DNA from: Paenibacillus sp. UNC499MF
Lineage (GTDB): Bacteria > Bacillota > Bacilli > Paenibacillales > NBRC-103111
Direction of reading: 5' to 3'
Length of the DNA stretch: 64,000 bases
Assembly (NCBI RefSeq): GCF_900107975.1
Contig: NZ_FNVF01000001.1
Span: 666,323 to 730,322 of the forward strand
In this document: piece after piece, positions 60,490 to 64,000 of the stretch
Numbering within the stretch: the first letter of the stretch is position 1
Layout: every line of letters begins with the position of its first letter
Made by a program: the position numbers and the translations under genes
Notes under the pieces: generated by a model
Database searches by the model: none
Told to the model about the DNA's origin: nothing
Seen by the model: the letters and a program-made list of their open reading frames with translations, nothing else

Positions 60490-62673
60490 TTAAGATCCCG
60501 CGCCTTCTTCCCGGGGAAGCTCCCGGGTTACAATCTCGGGATCGTCGACGCTTACGAGCGGGGAAGGCTCGCCGTCATAGAGCACCCACAAATCGTGCAG
60601 GGCGCGGGTACAGCCCACGTAGAGCAGCTTGGCGTCCTGAGCGTCGGCACCGTAGCGGAGCGGATCAGCATCCGTCAGGATGGCGGCGTCGAACTCGAGC
60701 CCTTTCGTCAGATAGACGGGCACGACCGACACACCGCCGGCATACTGCTTCTGATCAGCCGTGATTCTGCTCGCCGCAAGTCCCAGCTCTCCAAGCTGCG
60801 CGTGAAGCCGCACGGCGTCTTCCTCGGTGCGCGTAATGACCGCCACCGTATCGTAGTTCCGGCGGAGCAGCCGCTCAACCGCTTCGCGGAGGAAAACGCT
60901 CTCCCGCTCCTTCTCTACCCGGAGCACCTTGACCCGTTCGCCGGACCGGAATACGGGAACGGCCAGAAGACCGGCTCCGACTCCGGTGGAGAGCACGTGG
61001 TTCGCGAAGCGGATAATTTCCATCGTGGAGCGGTAGCTCCGCTCCAGTTCGAAATAAGCGGTTTCGCCTTCTCCGAAGAGCGACGTGAGCTCGGCCCAGT
61101 CCTGCGTGCCCCGGTAGGCATGAATCCCCTGGGACAGGTCGCCCAGAATGGTGAAGGAATGCTGCCGGGTATACTGGTCGAGCACGGCGATCTGGAACGG
61201 CGAAGCGTCCTGCGCTTCGTCGATGACCACGTGGTCGAACCGCTCCGAGCCTTCGATGCCGTGCAGGGACGCGTGGATAAAGACGAGCGCCGGGAGATCT
61301 TCGTGGCGCACTTTCTTGCGCCGGAAGGAAGCCAGCGTATCCTTCGCGACGGCTTCGGGAATCCGGCCGCGCAGTTCTTCCGTCATCCAGGCGGCTCCGG
61401 CTTTGGGATCGAATACAGCTTTATAGAACGACAGCGCATCGAATTCCGGCCAGCCTTTCAGGTAGGCTTTCAGCCGCTGGGTCGACTTGGTTTTCCGCTC
61501 CTTTTTCTGCTTGGAGTCCCAGACTTTGTCCAGTTCCATCGTGATCCAGCGTTTGATCCGGGCGACGACCCGCTCTCTGCGCTTGGCGGGAGGGAGATGT
61601 TTGTATTCTTCGTTATACCAGACGCCGACGGTAGCGGCGGGGAGCGTTTTTCCGTCCCACGGGTGAAAAGGCTCCTGCGGAAGACAGGTCCGCGCATAGC
61701 TGTCAAAACAGCTTTCCAGGAAGTCCCGAAAGGCGACGGACCCTTTCCAGCGGCCGGAAACTTCGTCGTTTAACGGCGGGCGCTTGGAGCCGAGCGCAAA
61801 CCAGACGGCACTTTCGTCGGCCGGATTTTCCAGCGGGAAGGAAAGCCCAGTAAGCTCCAAGGCCCAATCCGCAAACGTGCTCTGCCGGATGTGACCGACG
61901 CCAAGCTCGGGGAGAACCCCGGATATGTAATCGAGAAACATGGAGTTCGGAGCGAAAATCATCATATTTTCCGCTTTAACCTGGTCGCGGTATTGATAGA
62001 GCAGAAAAGCGAGACGGTGGAGAGCGACGGTCGTTTTGCCGCTTCCGGCGACGCCTTGAATGATAAGAGCCGCGTTTTTGGCCGAACGGATAATTTTGTC
62101 CTGTTCCGCCTGGATTGTGGATACGATATCGCGGAGCTTGTTGTCTTTGTTCTCGCCGAGACGGTACAGCAAAAACTCGTCTCCGCCCGCTCCGGACAGA
62201 AGGTCGCTGTCCCGGTCGTAGGTGTCTACGACCCGCTGAAGAATCTGCTTGCGGATGACCAGGTTTCTTTTCAAATACACGAGACCTTCGACAAGACCGT
62301 CGGGAGATTCGTACGCCGCTTTCTCGTCCCCGCCGGTGTAGGAATAGAACATGCTGGCTATCGGCGCCCGCCAGTCGATGACAGAAGGCTCTACGCCGTT
62401 CTCGTCGTCGACGCCGAACTTGCCGATGTATAAAGCGGACTTCCCGGCAGCGTTTTCAGGCTGAAAGTCGAGCCGTCCGAAATAAGGTTCGTCCGATGCC
62501 AAAGCAAGAGACTGGCGGCTGCTTTCGCGAACGGCTTCCAGTGCCTGCTCCGTGAAATCGGGCCCCCGGTAAACGGGAACGGCCTGCAGCTCCGCCAGTC
62601 TCCGGTTGACGTCCGACAGGATGGCGTCCAGCCGGTTTTGTTCTTCTTGATAGGCACTTTGATTCTTATCCAA
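60490..62673 (-). CDS. helD: RNA polymerase recycling motor ATPase HelD
   Basis: HelD is a superfamily 1 ATPase that removes stalled RNA polymerase from DNA in Gram-positive bacteria. The 727-residue protein has an N-terminal coiled-coil (residues 1-60), Walker A GVAGSGKT (207-214), the DEAQD motif, and later helicase motifs (FTILGDLSQGIHAYRG, TKGLEFDAAILTDAD, LYVGCTRALHDLWVLYDG). GGGGGTAACTG lies about 5-11 bases before the start ATG 62673. It is a single gene, convergent with degV. Confidence 0.93.
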   Translation of the reverse strand: MDKNQSAYQEEQNRLDAILSDVNRRLAELQAVPVYRGPDFTEQALEAVRESSRQSLALASDEPYFGRLDFQPENAAGKSALYIGKFGVDDENGVEPSVIDWRAPIASMFYSYTGGDEKAAYESPDGLVEGLVYLKRNLVIRKQILQRVVDTYDRDSDLLSGAGGDEFLLYRLGENKDNKLRDIVSTIQAEQDKIIRSAKNAALIIQGVAGSGKTTVALHRLAFLLYQYRDQVKAENMMIFAPNSMFLDYISGVLPELGVGHIRQSTFADWALELTGLSFPLENPADESAVWFALGSKRPPLNDEVSGRWKGSVAFRDFLESCFDSYARTCLPQEPFHPWDGKTLPAATVGVWYNEEYKHLPPAKRRERVVARIKRWITMELDKVWDSKQKKERKTKSTQRLKAYLKGWPEFDALSFYKAVFDPKAGAAWMTEELRGRIPEAVAKDTLASFRRKKVRHEDLPALVFIHASLHGIEGSERFDHVVIDEAQDASPFQIAVLDQYTRQHSFTILGDLSQGIHAYRGTQDWAELTSLFGEGETAYFELERSYRSTMEIIRFANHVLSTGVGAGLLAVPVFRSGERVKVLRVEKERESVFLREAVERLLRRNYDTVAVITRTEEDAVRLHAQLGELGLAASRITADQKQYAGGVSVVPVYLTKGLEFDAAILTDADPLRYGADAQDAKLLYVGCTRALHDLWVLYDGEPSPLVSVDDPEIVTRELPREEGAGS

Positions 62674-62856
62674 GATCAGTTACCCCCTAAGATCAGATTT
62701 TGAGCATGAAGAAATAATATATCATATCCGGCAAACAATGGCAACAATATCCGGTATGGCGGAAGGGCCGGCGCAGGGCATAAGCTGAAAGGAAGACAGA
62801 TAGGCAGGCGGAGGCGGTAAACCAGGGGGTTCTGGCAGGATCATCCTTCCGATTTG

Positions 62857-62865
62857 TGATATAAT
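62857..62865 (+). promoter_or_regulatory. extended -10 promoter of the MOSC gene
   Basis: TGATATAAT gives an extended TGn motif and perfect TATAAT (62860-62865), 75 bases before the MOSC gene. The -35 is weak. Confidence 0.5.
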
Positions 62866-62939
62866 GACTGCATATTTTCAGGAACCCTTCATCTAAGATG
62901 ACATGTAAGTTCCCATAACCGAATGTGGAGTGAGTTGCC

Positions 62940-63500
62940 ATGAAAAAAGGAAAAGAATTACAAGCCGTTATGACCGGTCTGCTTATTGCGGACAAGCCCA
63001 AAACGTTTATTACGCGCCATCTCGATTGGGCGGAGATGCAGTTCGGGGGATTGGTCGGAGACCGGCATTTCGGAGTGACAAGCAAGGCCGACGTCCGCCA
63101 GCCGATGTATCCGCGCGGAACCGAGATCATGAACCGGCGTCAGATCAGCATCGTATCCGAAGAGGAATGCGAAGAGATTGCGGCCGCCCTCGGCATCGAG
63201 CGGGTCGCCCCCGAATGGCTGGGAGCGAATATGGCGTTCAAAGGACTGGAACGTCTGACCGCACTGCCTCCGGGAACAAGAATTTTGTTTCCGAGCGGAG
63301 CGGGACTCGTGTGCGAAGGGGAAAACGAACCTTGCATCAATCCCGGTAAGGTGATTGCCGAGCAGGCCGGAAATCCCAAACTTGCGGGCAAGTTCGTGAA
63401 AGCCGCCTGGAACCGCCGGGGAATCGTGGCCTCGGTCGAGAGGCCCGGAATTGTCTCCGCGGGGGACGAGGTTAGGGTTCTTTTTCCGGACGAATTATAA
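62940..63500 (+). CDS. MOSC domain-containing protein
   Basis: The 186-residue protein is a stand-alone MOSC domain, related to the C-terminal part of Moco sulfurase. It has FGGLVGDRHFG, GTEIMNRRQISIVS and VCEGENEPCINPG, where the cysteine is in the usual position for the family. It may bind sulfur or a molybdenum cofactor. GTGGAGTG lies before the ATG. It is 34 bases before the phosphoesterase start, probably one unit. Confidence 0.9.
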   Translation: MKKGKELQAVMTGLLIADKPKTFITRHLDWAEMQFGGLVGDRHFGVTSKADVRQPMYPRGTEIMNRRQISIVSEEECEEIAAALGIERVAPEWLGANMAFKGLERLTALPPGTRILFPSGAGLVCEGENEPCINPGKVIAEQAGNPKLAGKFVKAAWNRRGIVASVERPGIVSAGDEVRVLFPDEL

Positions 63501-63534
63501 GCCGATACTTGCCGTTTGAAAGGAGCGTTTGCGC

Positions 63535-64000
63535 ATGAAAATAGGAGTGTTGTCCGATACGCATATGAGGCCGACGGCGGGTAAACTGCCGGACGCCGTT
63601 CTGGAGGGGCTGGCGGGGGTCGATCTCATTCTTCATGCCGGAGACTGGACCAGCCCGGAAATTATCGGGTGGGTGGAGAACATCGCGGCCGTCGAATCCG
63701 TTGCGGGGAACAATGACGGCCCGGATATTGTGCGCAGATTCGGATACAGCAAGCTGATCGAGGCCGGCGGGCTCAAAATCGGGCTCGTCCACGGGGATCG
63801 GGGCCGGGGAAGGACGACGGAGCAGCGCGCTCTTTTCACTTTTCAGGACGAGCACCCGGATGTGATCGTATTCGGTCATTCGCATATTCCTTATTCGGAG
63901 AGGGTCGACGGGCTTCTCTTGTTTAATCCGGGCTCCCCTTGGGACAAGCGCTGGCAGCCGCGGTTTTCGTTCGGGCTGATCGAGACGGATGGAGAGAAGA
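63535..64000 (+). CDS. Metallophosphoesterase, YfcE/MJ0936 family (3' end outside window)
   Basis: The frame is open to the last base, with 155 residues visible. Metal-binding motifs are in order: KIGVLSDTHMRP, LHAGDWT, VAGNNDGP, LVHGD and VFGHSHIPY, with the terminal NPGSP of this phosphodiesterase family. AAAGGAG lies about 10 bases before the ATG. It follows the MOSC gene closely. The C-terminus is missing only because of the window end. Confidence 0.9.
   Translation, partial: MKIGVLSDTHMRPTAGKLPDAVLEGLAGVDLILHAGDWTSPEIIGWVENIAAVESVAGNNDGPDIVRRFGYSKLIEAGGLKIGLVHGDRGRGRTTEQRALFTFQDEHPDVIVFGHSHIPYSERVDGLLLFNPGSPWDKRWQPRFSFGLIETDGEK

Noticed and set aside
1-64000. Insertion sequences, prophage, tRNA or rRNA genes
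   Set aside because: No transposase, integrase, phage structural gene, or tRNA/rRNA-like stretch was found on either strand.

Overview
The window looks like a chromosomal segment of a spore-forming, low-to-moderate GC Gram-positive bacterium, most likely a member of the Paenibacillaceae. Reasons: strong GGAGG ribosome binding sites with frequent GTG and TTG starts, sigma-A promoters with 16-18 base spacers, a LexA box of the Bacillus type, spoVS, ribonuclease Y, YtxJ, RicA and a FadR-type fatty acid regulon. No rRNA, tRNA, CRISPR array, insertion sequence or prophage was seen. It reads as ordinary core chromosome; the most unusual material lies in leaders and intergenic spacers.

Region 1 (1-12.6 kb) is the conserved cinA-recA-recX-rny-ymdB-spoVS-...-miaB-ricA neighbourhood: DNA repair, RNA decay, sporulation and tRNA modification. 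Between spoVS and miaB, where Bacillus subtilis has tdh-kbl, this genome has a membrane dipeptidase, a two-gene 2-oxoacid:ferredoxin oxidoreductase (korAB) and a PduL phosphotransacylase. Together these could turn 2-oxoacids into acyl-CoA and then acyl phosphate. The conserved order stops after ricA; cotE, mutS and mutL do not follow.

Region 2 (12.7-34.2 kb) is a mixed set: a DUF2087 regulator, a cysteine-rich copper-binding protein, a three-gene lipid-linked sugar cassette (GT2, small flippase, GT39), UspA, an LCP cell-wall ligase, two stress-type proteins, a rhomboid protease, a small FAD protein, an M24 peptidase, a TspO-like protein, a 1022-residue exported GHL10 protein with three internal repeats, a metallophosphoesterase, a FAD oxidoreductase divergent from an RpiR regulator, and an ECF sigma/anti-sigma pair.

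Region 3 (34.5-47.5 kb) is a full fatty acid beta-oxidation locus. fadR-etfB-etfA is transcribed leftward from a promoter carrying a textbook FadR box. fadF-fadN-fadA-fadE-lcfA is transcribed rightward from a promoter with a cre-like (CcpA) site, followed by a PaaI-type thioesterase. Acyl-CoA ligase, dehydrogenase, hydratase/3-hydroxyacyl dehydrogenase, thiolase, ETF and a membrane ETF:quinone oxidoreductase candidate are all present.

Region 4 (47.6-64 kb) holds ytxJ, a DMT transporter behind a leader with three stacked hairpins, two complete polar amino acid ABC importers, an M20 amidohydrolase, an SGNH hydrolase, a TrhA/hemolysin III protein, two tandem DegV fatty-acid-binding proteins, HelD, a MOSC protein and a metallophosphoesterase cut by the window end.

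No gene cluster here looks like a wholly new system. The best leads are the apparent ATT start of ymdB, the tiny promoter-terminator unit before recA, the hairpin leader before the DMT transporter, the unexplained structured spacer at 31.6-31.9 kb, the repeat domain of the GHL10 protein, and the split promoter logic of the fad locus.
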